Below, piece by piece: positions 1 through 8,436 of a stretch of DNA of 64,000 nt. The DNA is from JBNFVY01 sp049943335 (GTDB lineage: Bacteria > Pseudomonadota > Alphaproteobacteria > Rhodobacterales > Rhodobacteraceae), in contig NZ_JBNFVY010000001.1 in the NCBI RefSeq assembly GCF_049943335.1, positions 1 to 64,000 of the forward strand. The letters run 5' to 3'. Each line of letters starts with the position of its first letter. The first letter of the stretch is position 1. Both the position numbers and the translations under genes were made by a program. A model generated the notes under the pieces. That model had not been told where the DNA came from and made no database searches. It worked only from the letters and a program-made list of their open reading frames with translations.

Positions 1-1098
1 GCCGTGGCCATGGCCCGGCACGCGCCCGACGACCCCTTTGCGGGGCTGGCCGATCCATCTCAGCTTGCGCAGGATCGGGATGTCGCAAAGCTGGAATTGC
101 ACGACCCGGCGCCGGAACCGGATGTCGCGGTCTTGCAGGAAGACGCGCGGCGCGCCGAAGCGGCCGCCATGGCGCAGACAGGGATTTCCGCCGTGCAATC
201 GGCCAGCGCGGGCTATGCGCTGCGCCGGATCCACCTTGCGGCCAGCAACGGCTTTGACGGCGGCTATACGCGCAGCGAACGGGGCATGTCCTGCGTTGCC
301 ATCACCGGCACGGGCACCGGGATGGAACGTGATCACTATGGCGAAAGCCGAACCTTTCAGTCCGATCTGCCAACGCCTGAATTTGTCGGGACAACCGCCG
401 CCCAGCGCACCCTGGCACGATCGGGCGCGCGCCAACCGCCCACCGGAACCTATCCGGTGCTGTTTGACGAACGGATATCCAGCAGCCTGATCGACCACCT
501 GTTGCAGGCCATCAACGGCACGAAAATCGTGCGCGGCACCAGTTGGCTGCGCGGCGCCGTGGGCGAGGTGGTGCTGCCGCCTGCCCTGTCGCTGACCGAA
601 GACCCGTTTCGCCCGCGCATCGCATCCTCGCGTCTGTTCGACGCCGAAGGCCTGCCCAAGCGCAAACGGGCCATCGTGCAGGACGGCGTGCTGCAAGGGT
701 ACACGCTGGATCTTGCCACAGCGCGCAAGTTGGGCATGGACAGCACGGCCAACGCCGTGCGCGGGCCGGGCGCTCCGCCTTCGCCCGCGGCGGGGAACGT
801 GGCGCTGACACAGGGCGATGTGACCAAGGACGCGCTGATTGCGCAGATGGGCACCGGGCTGGTGGTCACGTCGCTGATCGGGTCGACCATCAATGACAAC
901 ACGGGCGATTATTCGCGCGGCGCCATCGGCTATTGGGTGGAAAACGGCGAAATCCAGTATGCGGTCAACGAATGCACCATCGCGGGCAACCTGCGCGACA
1001 TGCTGGGCAGCATCGTTGCGGCCAATGACGCGCGCACCCATCTGTCGCGCGTGGTGCCATCGCTTCTGGTGGAAAGGATGACCCTTGCCGGCGCATGA
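1..1098 (+). CDS. pmbA: PmbA/TldE metalloprotease-family protein, 5' end missing
   Basis: C-terminal part of a TldD/PmbA (TldE) family protein, which with TldD forms a protease-like complex that processes peptides such as microcins and modified peptides in the cytoplasm. The frame is open to the left edge, and the family is about 445 residues, so roughly 80 N-terminal residues lie outside the window. Recognisable parts are the serine-rich entry region with YALRRIHLAASNGFDGGY, the FDERISSSLIDHLLQAINGT stretch, the LFDAEGLPKRKRAIVQDGVL segment, and a C-terminal SLIGSTINDNTGDYSRGAIGYWVENGEI-type block (quoted only in part: GDYSRGAIGYWVENGE). TldE proteins lack the TldD metal site, and no HExxH is seen here. 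The stop overlaps the next gene by 14 bases, suggesting co-translation. The family call is secure. Confidence 0.9.
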   Translation, partial: AVAMARHAPDDPFAGLADPSQLAQDRDVAKLELHDPAPEPDVAVLQEDARRAEAAAMAQTGISAVQSASAGYALRRIHLAASNGFDGGYTRSERGMSCVAITGTGTGMERDHYGESRTFQSDLPTPEFVGTTAAQRTLARSGARQPPTGTYPVLFDERISSSLIDHLLQAINGTKIVRGTSWLRGAVGEVVLPPALSLTEDPFRPRIASSRLFDAEGLPKRKRAIVQDGVLQGYTLDLATARKLGMDSTANAVRGPGAPPSPAAGNVALTQGDVTKDALIAQMGTGLVVTSLIGSTINDNTGDYSRGAIGYWVENGEIQYAVNECTIAGNLRDMLGSIVAANDARTHLSRVVPSLLVERMTLAGA

Positions 1099-1864
1099 TC
1101 TGGACCTTCTGATCGACGCGGCCCGTGCGGCTGGCGAAATCGCCATGAGCTACTGGCAGGACGATCCCGACGTGTGGGAAAAGCCCGACGGCGCCGGCCC
1201 CGTGACCGAAGCGGATCTGGCCGTGGACACCGACCTGCGCAAGGGTCTTTTGCGGGCGCGCCCGGACTATGGCTGGCTGTCCGAAGAAACCGAAGACAGC
1301 GACGCACGGCTGAGCAACCAGCGGGTGTTCATTGTCGATCCGATCGACGGGACACGCGCCTTTATCGCGGGCGAAAACCACTGGGCGCATTCTTTGGCCG
1401 TGGTCGACAACGGGCAAATCACCGCGGCGGTGGTGTATCTGCCCGTTCTCAAGCGGTTGTTTTCAGCGTCGGCAGGCGGCGGGGCGTTCTTGAACGGCGA
1501 ACCGATCACTGCGGCCCAAAACCCCACGGCAGATGGCGCGGCGGTTCTGGGGGCCAAGACGAACTTTGATCCGGTGCACTGGCCGGGCGGGATTCCGGCC
1601 ATGAACCGGCATTTCCGCCCGTCGCTGGCCTATCGGCTGGCCCTGGTCGCACAGGGGCGCTTTGATGCGATGATCACCTTTCGCGACACCTGGGAATGGG
1701 ACGTGGCCGCCGGCGCGCTGCTGGTCGAAGAGGCCGGCGCCGTGGTGCGCGACCGGCTGGGCCACCGCGTGGCGTTCAACAATCCCCACCCCGCCCTGCC
1801 CGGCATGTTGGCCGGCAGCGCTGGTCTGGTCGGCGACATGAGCGCCCGCTTGCGAACGCCGTAA
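1085..1864 (+). CDS. Inositol monophosphatase / CysQ-family phosphatase
   Basis: Mg-dependent phosphatase of the IMPase/FBPase superfamily, 259 aa, the usual length. The metal-site motifs are visible: a GPVTEADLAVD segment near residue 40, SEETED near 65, the hallmark DPIDGTRAF near 87 and WEWDVAAG near 205. Members dephosphorylate inositol phosphates or 3'-phosphoadenosine 5'-phosphate (CysQ), and the sequence alone does not decide which substrate is used. The TTG start is preferred because GGAAAGGA lies six bases upstream and the reading frame covers the family N-terminus. It overlaps pmbA by 14 bases, so it is probably the distal gene of that operon. The gene to its right is convergent. 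Confidence 0.85.
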   Translation: MPAHDLDLLIDAARAAGEIAMSYWQDDPDVWEKPDGAGPVTEADLAVDTDLRKGLLRARPDYGWLSEETEDSDARLSNQRVFIVDPIDGTRAFIAGENHWAHSLAVVDNGQITAAVVYLPVLKRLFSASAGGGAFLNGEPITAAQNPTADGAAVLGAKTNFDPVHWPGGIPAMNRHFRPSLAYRLALVAQGRFDAMITFRDTWEWDVAAGALLVEEAGAVVRDRLGHRVAFNNPHPALPGMLAGSAGLVGDMSARLRTP

Positions 1865-1867
1865 CCG

Positions 1868-3088
1868 TCAGGCGTATTGTTCGTGGTCGGCCGCCACGCC
1901 TTCGACCATGGCGCGCATGATGTCGGGATCGGCGGCGTGCACGCGGCTCCAGTTCGGGATAAAGGGCGTTTCCATCGGGTTGTCCAGAAACACCGCTCCG
2001 GATTTCATGATGTTGGCCGCGAACAGTTCGACCGTGGCTTCTTCGGTGTGGCGATCGACGTGCAGCCCGTTCATCTTGGCATCGTTGTAATAGGTTTCGA
2101 TCATATCCAGCGCGGTGCGGAAATAGGTGGCCTTGATGCTGCGGAAAATCTCTTCGGAAAACACCGTGCCATCCGCGGCCAGCTTGCGATAGATCGCCTT
2201 GCAGATATCGACCGACATACGCGACAGCCCGGTGCTGGCATCGTCGGCGGACAGGGTCTGGTGCTTGTGGTCGTACCGGTCCGATATATCAACCTGGCAC
2301 ACCGAGCGCGGCGACAGGTTGCGCCATGCTTCGGACAACAGCCCGATTTCCAGCCCCCAATCCGACGGGATCCGCATATCGGGCAGGATCGACGTGCGCA
2401 TGGCAAATTCCCCCGCCAGCGGGTAGCGGAATTCGGACAGGAAATCGAGATAGTCGCGCGGCCCAAGCACCCGCTTCATCGCCTGCAGCAACGGCGACAC
2501 CAACAGCCGCGACGCGCGCCCGTTCAGCTTGCCGTCTGCGACACGCGGATAGAACCCCTTGGACATCTGATAGGGGAAGTTGGGGTTGGCGACCGGATAG
2601 ACCAGCCGGGCCAGCATTTCCGAGTCATAGGTGAGCACGTCACAGTCGTGCACGGCAACGACCGCCGTATCGGCGCGTGCCAGAACATAGCCCATGCAGA
2701 ACCACACGTTGCGGCCCTTGCCCGGCTCGGACGGCGACAGTTCCAGTTCCTTGAGCCGCTTGTCCACCGCCTGCAGGCGCGGCCCGTCATTCCACAAAAC
2801 CACGTGATCTTGCGGAAGGCGCGAAAAGAAGGATTTGGCGTGGCGGAATTGGGCTTCGTCGGCGCGATCCAGACCGATCACGATCCGGTGCAGATAGGGC
2901 ACATTGGACAGGTGGTCCAGAATGGCGGGCAGCGCGTCGCCTTCCAGTTCGGAAAAGAGCGATGGCAGGATCAAAGTGATCGGGCGCGTTGCGCTCATAC
3001 TGGCCAGTTCGCGGTTCAGATCGTCAACCGATGAGGTCCGCAGGTTATGCAACGTCGCGACAGATCCGCTCTGGTGGAAATCAGCCAA
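1868..3088 (-). CDS. gpgS: Glucosyl-3-phosphoglycerate synthase-like glycosyltransferase (GT81)
   Basis: Predicted to join a nucleotide-activated glucose to 3-phosphoglycerate, the first step of glucosylglycerate, a compatible solute. It is 406 aa. It begins with ADFHQSGSVATLHNL, close to the FxQxGxxTTLHNL opening of GT81 synthases. A hydrophobic beta strand follows (RPITLILPSLFSEL), and a metal-binding HDCD sits around residue 148 in VVAVHDCDVLTYDSE. The downstream PSDWGLEIGLLSE region matches the acceptor-side segment of the family. It lies 29 bases after a HAD phosphatase of the mannosyl-3-phosphoglycerate phosphatase type in the same direction, which is the expected partner. Mannosyl-3-phosphoglycerate synthase activity is the main alternative. 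Confidence 0.82.
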   Translation of the reverse strand: MADFHQSGSVATLHNLRTSSVDDLNRELASMSATRPITLILPSLFSELEGDALPAILDHLSNVPYLHRIVIGLDRADEAQFRHAKSFFSRLPQDHVVLWNDGPRLQAVDKRLKELELSPSEPGKGRNVWFCMGYVLARADTAVVAVHDCDVLTYDSEMLARLVYPVANPNFPYQMSKGFYPRVADGKLNGRASRLLVSPLLQAMKRVLGPRDYLDFLSEFRYPLAGEFAMRTSILPDMRIPSDWGLEIGLLSEAWRNLSPRSVCQVDISDRYDHKHQTLSADDASTGLSRMSVDICKAIYRKLAADGTVFSEEIFRSIKATYFRTALDMIETYYNDAKMNGLHVDRHTEEATVELFAANIMKSGAVFLDNPMETPFIPNWSRVHAADPDIMRAMVEGVAADHEQYA

Positions 3089-3117
3089 GGTCTACTCCTT
3101 CAATTGCCCCGCGCGCG

Positions 3118-3906
3118 TTACGAGGCTTCCGTTTGGTTAACTACTTGCAGTACGGCTTGGTTCCAACCGGAAGGTCCCGCACGTGTCGTTCGGCGCACAG
3201 TGCCGGCCGCATCGCCCAGAAGATCGGTGAAATCCGGCGCCGTTGGGTTTGCCACGACCACACCGATATCGGCCGCGGCGATCATTTCAGCGTCATTTGG
3301 TGCATCGCCCAGCGCCATCATGCGCGCGCCCGGCGCGATTGCATCGCGGATGGCGGTCATCTGCCCGGCCTTGGTGGCCCCGAACGACAAGGTCAGGAAC
3401 CGCCCGCCGCGCCGGGCCGCCACGCCGTGCCTGGCCAGTTCGGCGATGAAACGGTCTTCGTCGGCGCGCGCCCCGTGCCAGATGCCCGGTTCGGAAAATT
3501 GCCGTTGCCCGGCCTTGGCGGCCTGATCGGGCGACAAGCCGGTCTTTTCGGCGATCCCGTCAGGGCCCCAATCGGTAAACCCCGCAAAGCCGGCCCGCAG
3601 CGCATCGGGGATTTGATCCAGGACCGCGATCAGGCGCGCGTGGTCATCCGCACTGGCATCTGTCGCAGCCTTTGTGGCCCCGGCCGGCAACACACCTGCG
3701 CCGTTTTCGACGATCGCAGGATAGTCAGCAAAGCCCATGTCAGCGCGCAGATCGACAACTTCGGCCGCCGTTTTCGACGTGGCCAGCACCAGCGGGATCG
3801 CCTGTGCACGCAGCCGGTCCAGGGCCGGTTGGGCCGGCGCGTAGGAATAGGTTTCGTGATCCAGAAGTGTGCCATCAAGATCCGAAAACACGATCAATCT
3901 GGTCAC
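3118..3906 (-). CDS. HAD phosphatase, glucosyl/mannosyl-3-phosphoglycerate phosphatase-like
   Basis: Haloacid dehalogenase-superfamily phosphatase of the Cof/MPGP type, 262 aa. Motif I is SDLDGTLLD near residue 8 (the second residue of DxD is the acid), motif II is LATSKTAAEV, and motif IV is LGDAPNDAEMI near residue 205. PAIVENGAGV after motif II is characteristic of mannosyl-3-phosphoglycerate phosphatases. The GTG at 3906 is chosen because motif I follows directly; the longer upstream frame shows no conserved content. Placed just before the GT81 synthase, it should remove the phosphate from glucosyl-3-phosphoglycerate to release glucosylglycerate. Assignment of substrate is by context. Confidence 0.8.
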   Translation of the reverse strand: MTRLIVFSDLDGTLLDHETYSYAPAQPALDRLRAQAIPLVLATSKTAAEVVDLRADMGFADYPAIVENGAGVLPAGATKAATDASADDHARLIAVLDQIPDALRAGFAGFTDWGPDGIAEKTGLSPDQAAKAGQRQFSEPGIWHGARADEDRFIAELARHGVAARRGGRFLTLSFGATKAGQMTAIRDAIAPGARMMALGDAPNDAEMIAAADIGVVVANPTAPDFTDLLGDAAGTVRRTTRAGPSGWNQAVLQVVNQTEAS

Positions 3907-4042
3907 CTGGTTGCCCGCCTTTGCATTGTTTACCCAACTTTGCCGCGTTGCGGAAAGATTAGCAAACGGCTTTCGCGACTTGCTTGACCCACCGGGTCCA
4001 TGGTCTACGCTGCGCAGCATCCAACCAGTTTTCGGAGGTCCC

Positions 4043-4285
4043 ATGTCCCAGCGTCTGCACCTTGTGTTCGGGGGTGAACTGACCGACCCGTCCGGCACGC
4101 AATTCAAGGACCCCGAAGCGATTGATCTGGTCGGGATCTTCCCAAGTTACGAGGCCGCCTACGACGCCTGGAAAAGTCAGGCACAGCGCACGGTCGACAA
4201 TGCGCACATGCGGTATTTCATCGCCAACATCCACCGTTTGCTGGACGAGGAAAAAGACACCTCGGCAGACACTGAACCAACCTGA
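4043..4285 (+). CDS. DUF4170 family small protein
   Basis: An 80-residue protein of the DUF4170 type found in alphaproteobacteria. The conserved core is a LHLVFGGEL opening, a DPEAIDLVGIFPSYEAAYDAW middle (seen here around residues 24-44) and an HMRYFIANIHRLLDEE end. It has no signal peptide or membrane segment and an acidic tail. The start has a good ribosome site, CGGAGG, about five bases upstream. It stands 14 bases ahead of the KdtA-like gene and probably heads the kdtA-like/lpxK transcription unit, so a link with envelope lipid synthesis is possible. No biochemical function is known to me. Confidence 0.75.
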   Translation: MSQRLHLVFGGELTDPSGTQFKDPEAIDLVGIFPSYEAAYDAWKSQAQRTVDNAHMRYFIANIHRLLDEEKDTSADTEPT

Positions 4286-4299
4286 TCGCTGCCCAAGCC

Positions 4300-5619
4300 A
4301 TGGCGCAATCTATGTTCCTGAAAACCTATCGGGCCCTGACCCGTGGGCGCGTGCCCGGCCTTGGCCCGCAAGCGCTTGGGGTGCCTTCCGCGCGCGCGCA
4401 GATTGCCGCGCGGGCACAGGCCGCGCAGGCCCAAGACAAGATTGAGCAGGGCATCGATGATCAGCATCTTGGCAGTTATGACAGCTGCGTGCGCCCCAGG
4501 GGGGCGTTGATCTGGGTCCACGTGCCATCGGCGAATGCGGCGCTGGCCCTTGTCGATATGACGCTGAAACTAGAGGAAGCGCACGGCACACTCAGCTTTG
4601 TGGTCACCACCGCCGATCTGACAATCGCCGAGCTGCCCTTTGATGCCGACGTTCAGGTCATTGTGGTGCCCGATGACACCCCCGCCGCAGTCAGCGCCTT
4701 TCTTGATTTCTGGCGGCCCGATCTTGGGCTATTCATCGGCTATGACCTGCGCCCGAACCTGATCGATCTGGCCGATGCGCGTTCGATCCCGATTTTTGCC
4801 GCCGACGGGCCCGAAGAACGCAGACCCCGTATTCCGTGGCGCTTTGCCCCACAGTTGCGGCGCGATCTGATGGGGCGGTTCGAAAAGATCTTTGTCGGCG
4901 ACCGCAAATACGACGAGCGTGTGCGCATGGGCGCGCGGTCCTGGACGGTGGAAGAAATCGGCTTTCTGGAACCCAACGCGGACCCGCCCGATTGCGAAAC
5001 TGGCGCGCGCGAAGCGATGGCCGCATTGGTCGGGGTGCGGCCCCGGTTCCTGGCGATGTCGGTTTCGGCGCAGGAAGAAGACCTGCTACTCGATGCTTTC
5101 CGGTATTCGCTGCGCCGGGCGCACCGGCTTGTGATGTTCGTCGTTCCGGCCAACACCGGCGCCGTGGACCGTATCCTGGAAAAGGTGACCGCGATGGGGC
5201 TGATCGGGGTTGAGGCAAGCCAGTTCGACAACAGCCCCGACGCGCAGGTCGTGGTCGCATCCGATCACGATCAGGACGGCATGTGGTATCGGCTTGCCCC
5301 GGTCAGCTTCCTGGGCACGTCTTTTCAAGGCGGCGGCGGTATCAGCCCCTTGGCCGCCGCGGCGCTCGGATCGGCGATCATTCACGGGCCCGATGTGCAA
5401 TGTCACAAGGCCGCCTACCAGTTGCTGCGCAATGCCAATGCGTCAGTCGAAGTGCACAGCGCTGACGATCTGGCCCAGGTGATCGAAAGCCTGCAAGCCC
5501 CTGATCGCGTCGCATCCATCGCCCATGCCGCCTGGACCGTCGCATCCGCCGGCGCCGAGGTGCGGGAACGCATTTGCGCGGTGTTGCTGGATGCGCTGGC
5601 ACGAAAAGGAGCCATGTGA
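4300..5619 (+). CDS. KdtA/WaaA-like glycosyltransferase with altered active-site motifs
   Basis: A 439-residue GT30-like protein related to 3-deoxy-D-manno-octulosonic acid transferase, which adds Kdo to lipid A precursor at the inner membrane. The fold is recognisable by collinear segments: RGALIWVHVPSANAA (68-81), RPDLGLFIGYDLRPNLI (139-155), FLGTSFQGGGGISPLAAAA (337-355). However several family residues are changed: the HxxSxGE base motif reads HVPSANA (Glu to Ala80), ESE/ETELWPN reads GYDLRPN, the STHxGEE motif reads MSVSAQEE, RHPER reads PANTG and NPLEAA reads SPLAAA. It overlaps lpxK by one base. It may be a diverged sugar transferase or a non-catalytic paralogue rather than the true WaaA. 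Confidence 0.7.
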   Translation: MAQSMFLKTYRALTRGRVPGLGPQALGVPSARAQIAARAQAAQAQDKIEQGIDDQHLGSYDSCVRPRGALIWVHVPSANAALALVDMTLKLEEAHGTLSFVVTTADLTIAELPFDADVQVIVVPDDTPAAVSAFLDFWRPDLGLFIGYDLRPNLIDLADARSIPIFAADGPEERRPRIPWRFAPQLRRDLMGRFEKIFVGDRKYDERVRMGARSWTVEEIGFLEPNADPPDCETGAREAMAALVGVRPRFLAMSVSAQEEDLLLDAFRYSLRRAHRLVMFVVPANTGAVDRILEKVTAMGLIGVEASQFDNSPDAQVVVASDHDQDGMWYRLAPVSFLGTSFQGGGGISPLAAAALGSAIIHGPDVQCHKAAYQLLRNANASVEVHSADDLAQVIESLQAPDRVASIAHAAWTVASAGAEVRERICAVLLDALARKGAM

Positions 5620-6608
5620 TGCAGCCCCCCCGATTCTGGTTCAACAGCCCCGATGCCCCCGGTTGGCAGGCGCGTCTGCTGGCCCCCTTAGCCGCGCTGT
5701 ACGCTGGCGAAACCGCGCGCCGTCAGACCAATCAGGGCTACCGGGCGGGTGTGCCGGTGATCTGTATCGGCAACCTGAACGCAGGGGGCACGGGCAAGAC
5801 GCCCACCGCAATCGCCATGGCGCAGCATCTGATGGGTCGCGGGCGCGCTGTCCATATCGTCACGCGCGGTTACAAGGGGCGGCTTGAAGGCCCGGTCCGG
5901 GTGGATGAAACGCGCCACACGGCTGATCAGACCGGGGATGAGCCACTGCTACTTGCCGCCTTTACCGCGACCTGGGTCGCCAAGGACCGGGCCGCCGGCG
6001 TCCGGGCCGCCGAAGATGCGGGCGCCGATGTCATTCTGCTGGACGACGGGTTTCAGAACCCCGGCGTGCACAAGGATCTCAGCCTGCTGGTGATTGATGC
6101 CGGCCAGGCGTTCGGCAACGAACGGGTGATGCCCGCTGGCCCCCTGCGCGAACCGATCGAGGCGGGCGCGCAGCGCGCGCATGCTGGCGTGGTCATCGGG
6201 CCGCCGGCGCAACGGCAGGCCTTTGCCGCGCGCTATGGCGACCGGCTGGGCCTGCCCCTTGTCGACGGGCATCTGGCGCCGTTGCAGACCGGCATGGACT
6301 GGGACGGGCTGCGGGTGCTGGCCTTTGCCGGGATCGGGCGCCCGGCCAAGTTCTTTGCAACCCTGCGCGAGGCCGGCGCGGAACTGGTGCATGGCGAATC
6401 ACTGGACGATCACCAGCCCCTGACCCCCGCGCTGATGGCACGGCTGGAACAGCATGCCGCCAGCCTGGGCGCACAGCTGGTCACCACGGAAAAGGATGCG
6501 GTGCGCTTGCCAGCCAGCTTCCGCGCCAAGGTCATCACCTTGCCGGTTCGCCTGGACATCCAGGACTGGTCCGCCATCGACGCCTTGCTTGCGCGTTTGC
6601 TGCCCTAA
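5619..6608 (+). CDS. lpxK: Tetraacyldisaccharide 4'-kinase
   Basis: Phosphorylates the 4' position of the tetraacyldisaccharide to make lipid IVA at the inner membrane, step six of lipid A synthesis. It is 329 aa, normal length. The P-loop is NAGGTGKTP near residue 53, preceded by VPVICIGNLN; the catalytic-region DDGFQNP is near residue 142, followed by DAGQAFGNERVMPAGPLREP. The C-terminal SLDDHQPLTP and VTTEKDAVRLP blocks are typical. The ATG at 5619 shares one base with the stop of the KdtA-like gene (TGATG), giving translational coupling. The 3' end overlaps the convergent CoA-transferase gene by four bases. Confidence 0.95.
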   Translation: MQPPRFWFNSPDAPGWQARLLAPLAALYAGETARRQTNQGYRAGVPVICIGNLNAGGTGKTPTAIAMAQHLMGRGRAVHIVTRGYKGRLEGPVRVDETRHTADQTGDEPLLLAAFTATWVAKDRAAGVRAAEDAGADVILLDDGFQNPGVHKDLSLLVIDAGQAFGNERVMPAGPLREPIEAGAQRAHAGVVIGPPAQRQAFAARYGDRLGLPLVDGHLAPLQTGMDWDGLRVLAFAGIGRPAKFFATLREAGAELVHGESLDDHQPLTPALMARLEQHAASLGAQLVTTEKDAVRLPASFRAKVITLPVRLDIQDWSAIDALLARLLP

Positions 6609-7768
6609 TCCGCCACGCTTTCTGCCTTGGTCCTGGCCAGCCCGGCGCGGATGTCATCGCCATGTTCGTCCAGCTTGGGCGCGGTCCGTTCGATCACCAT
6701 GTCGGCATCGGAAAACCGGAACGGCGCGGCAATCGACGGCACGCCGTCCAGTTCGCGCTGCATGCCGCGGGCTTTCACTTGCGGGTCGTCGAACACTTCG
6801 GCAAAGTCGTTGATCGGCCCGGCGGGAACGCCCTGTGCCTCGCAGGCGGCCAGCAGATCGTCCTTGGCAAAGCGCAAGGTGGCCTCGGTCAGACGACGGG
6901 TCAGTTCGGCGCGATTGGCGATTCGGTCGGCGTTGGTCAGGAAATCAGGATCGCGCGCCATATCGTCGACACCAAGCAGCGCGCACAGGCGCTGGTACTG
7001 CGCGTCGTTGCCCGTCGCGATGATGATCCAGCCGTCGGCGCAATCGAACACCTGATAGGGCGTCAGGTTCTGGTGTGCGTTGCCCATCCGCCCCGGCGGC
7101 GTGCCTGTCGCCAGATAGTTCATGCCCTGATTGGCGGTCACCGCCACGGCCGTATCCAGCAGCGACATATCAATATGCTGGCCCTTGCCGGAGCTGTCGC
7201 GCTGATGCAGCGCCGCAAGGATCGCGGTCGTGGCATAGAGACCGGTAAAGAGATCGGTCACCGCCACGCCGACCTTTTGCGGCTGCCCCTCGGGCGCGCC
7301 GGTCACCGACATCAGCCCCGACATGCCCTGGATGATAAAATCATACCCGGCGCGATGGGCGTAGGGCCCGGTCTGACCAAATCCGGTGATCGAACAATAG
7401 ATAAGCCGTGGGTTCACCTTGGACAGGCTGTCATAGTCCAGCCCGTATTTTGCCAGCCCGCCCAGCTTGTAATTTTCGATCAGGATATCGGCATCGGCGA
7501 CCAGATCGCGCACGGTTTTCTGACCCTCGGGCGTGGAAAAATCCACCGCGATGGACCGCTTGCCCCGGTTGCACGAATAAAAATAACTGGCCGACACATC
7601 GTCATCACGGGTGACAAAGGGCGGACCCCAGCGGCGGGTGTCATCGCCTGCCGGGCTTTCGATCTTGATCACATCCGCGCCCAGATCGGCCAGTGTCTGA
7701 CCCGACCAGGGACCGGCCAGAATTCGTGCCATTTCAATGACTTTGACACCCGCGAGCGGACCAGTCAT
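6605..7768 (-). CDS. Class III CoA transferase (CaiB/BaiF family)
   Basis: Formyl-CoA transferase-type enzyme that moves CoA between carboxylic acids in the cytoplasm. It is 387 aa. Landmarks are the N-terminal GVKVIEMARILAGPWSGQ, LADLGADVIKIESPAGDD, RGKRSIAVD near 69, SGLMSVTG near 150 and VTDLFTGLYA, whose Asp is the expected acyl-anhydride nucleophile. The C-terminal half ends with a VLDEHGDDIRAGL-like segment. Family members vary in substrate (oxalate, carnitine, mesaconate, bile acids), and nothing here fixes it. The start overlaps the end of the DsbA-like gene by four bases, so the two are co-transcribed. Confidence 0.88.
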   Translation of the reverse strand: MTGPLAGVKVIEMARILAGPWSGQTLADLGADVIKIESPAGDDTRRWGPPFVTRDDDVSASYFYSCNRGKRSIAVDFSTPEGQKTVRDLVADADILIENYKLGGLAKYGLDYDSLSKVNPRLIYCSITGFGQTGPYAHRAGYDFIIQGMSGLMSVTGAPEGQPQKVGVAVTDLFTGLYATTAILAALHQRDSSGKGQHIDMSLLDTAVAVTANQGMNYLATGTPPGRMGNAHQNLTPYQVFDCADGWIIIATGNDAQYQRLCALLGVDDMARDPDFLTNADRIANRAELTRRLTEATLRFAKDDLLAACEAQGVPAGPINDFAEVFDDPQVKARGMQRELDGVPSIAAPFRFSDADMVIERTAPKLDEHGDDIRAGLARTKAESVAD

Positions 7769-8433
7769 TCCGCCAACTTCTCGTCAAGGACAGCAGCGAA
7801 TTTGGCGTAATCCATGTTCGAATACTTTTCGCCGTTTATGATGAAGCTGGGGGTGCCGGTGATATCGTGTTCTTCTGCGTTCTTTTGAAACAGCGCATAG
7901 AGCGCGCGCGCCTTGTCACCATCGTTCAGGCATTGGTCCAACTGGTCGTCCGTCAGGCCGGCGGTCTTGCCGATTTTCTGCAAGGCCTGGCTGATCGGCA
8001 GCGGATCGCCCGCGCCCAGCCAGTCTTTTTGCTGTTCGAAAATCATGTCCGCGATCCCGAAATAGCGCATTTCACCGCCACAGCGCGCGACCATCCCGGC
8101 CCACAGACCGTAGCGGTCGAAATACACCTCGCGGTAGATGAAATGCACCTTGTCGGTGTCGATGTAGCTTTCTTTGATCTGCTGAAACTGGTCCTGGTGG
8201 AAATCGGCGCAATGGGGGCAGGTGAAGGACGCGTATTCGATCACGGTGACCGGCGCGTCGGGGTTGCCCAGGCTCATTTCCACGATGCCCGAGGTGTCGA
8301 TTTCTGCCGCGTCTTCGCCGGCCGCAGGAACGATCTGTGACATGGTCGGGGCGGCGCTCTGGCGGGTATAAATCGCAGCGCCGCCCGCAAAGATGACAGC
8401 GGCGATGGCCGCAAGGATGATTTTCTTGTTCAT
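7765..8433 (-). CDS. DsbA-family thiol oxidoreductase, secreted
   Basis: Periplasmic thioredoxin-fold protein of the DsbA/BdbD type, 222 aa. An N-terminal hydrophobic segment (residues 4-20) acts as signal or anchor. The redox motif CPHC is at residues 72-75 in EYASFTCPHCADFH, and the cis-proline loop is TGTPSFIINGE near 200. The helical insertion between them contains an additional pair of cysteines (RCGGEMRYF and DQCLNDG). It probably oxidises or isomerises disulfides of exported proteins. It sits between dciA and the CoA-transferase gene on the minus strand, starting three bases after dciA, so the three genes likely form one unit. Confidence 0.9.
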   Translation of the reverse strand: MNKKIILAAIAAVIFAGGAAIYTRQSAAPTMSQIVPAAGEDAAEIDTSGIVEMSLGNPDAPVTVIEYASFTCPHCADFHQDQFQQIKESYIDTDKVHFIYREVYFDRYGLWAGMVARCGGEMRYFGIADMIFEQQKDWLGAGDPLPISQALQKIGKTAGLTDDQLDQCLNDGDKARALYALFQKNAEEHDITGTPSFIINGEKYSNMDYAKFAAVLDEKLAE

Positions 8434-8436
8434 GTT

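Noticed and set aside
1877..3034. Long plus-strand frame opposite the GT81 synthase
   Set aside because: The composition is His/Arg/Gly-rich and mirrors the true gene; no motif is present.
6662..7810. Long plus-strand frame opposite the CoA transferase
   Set aside because: Shadow of the conserved minus-strand gene with no domain content.
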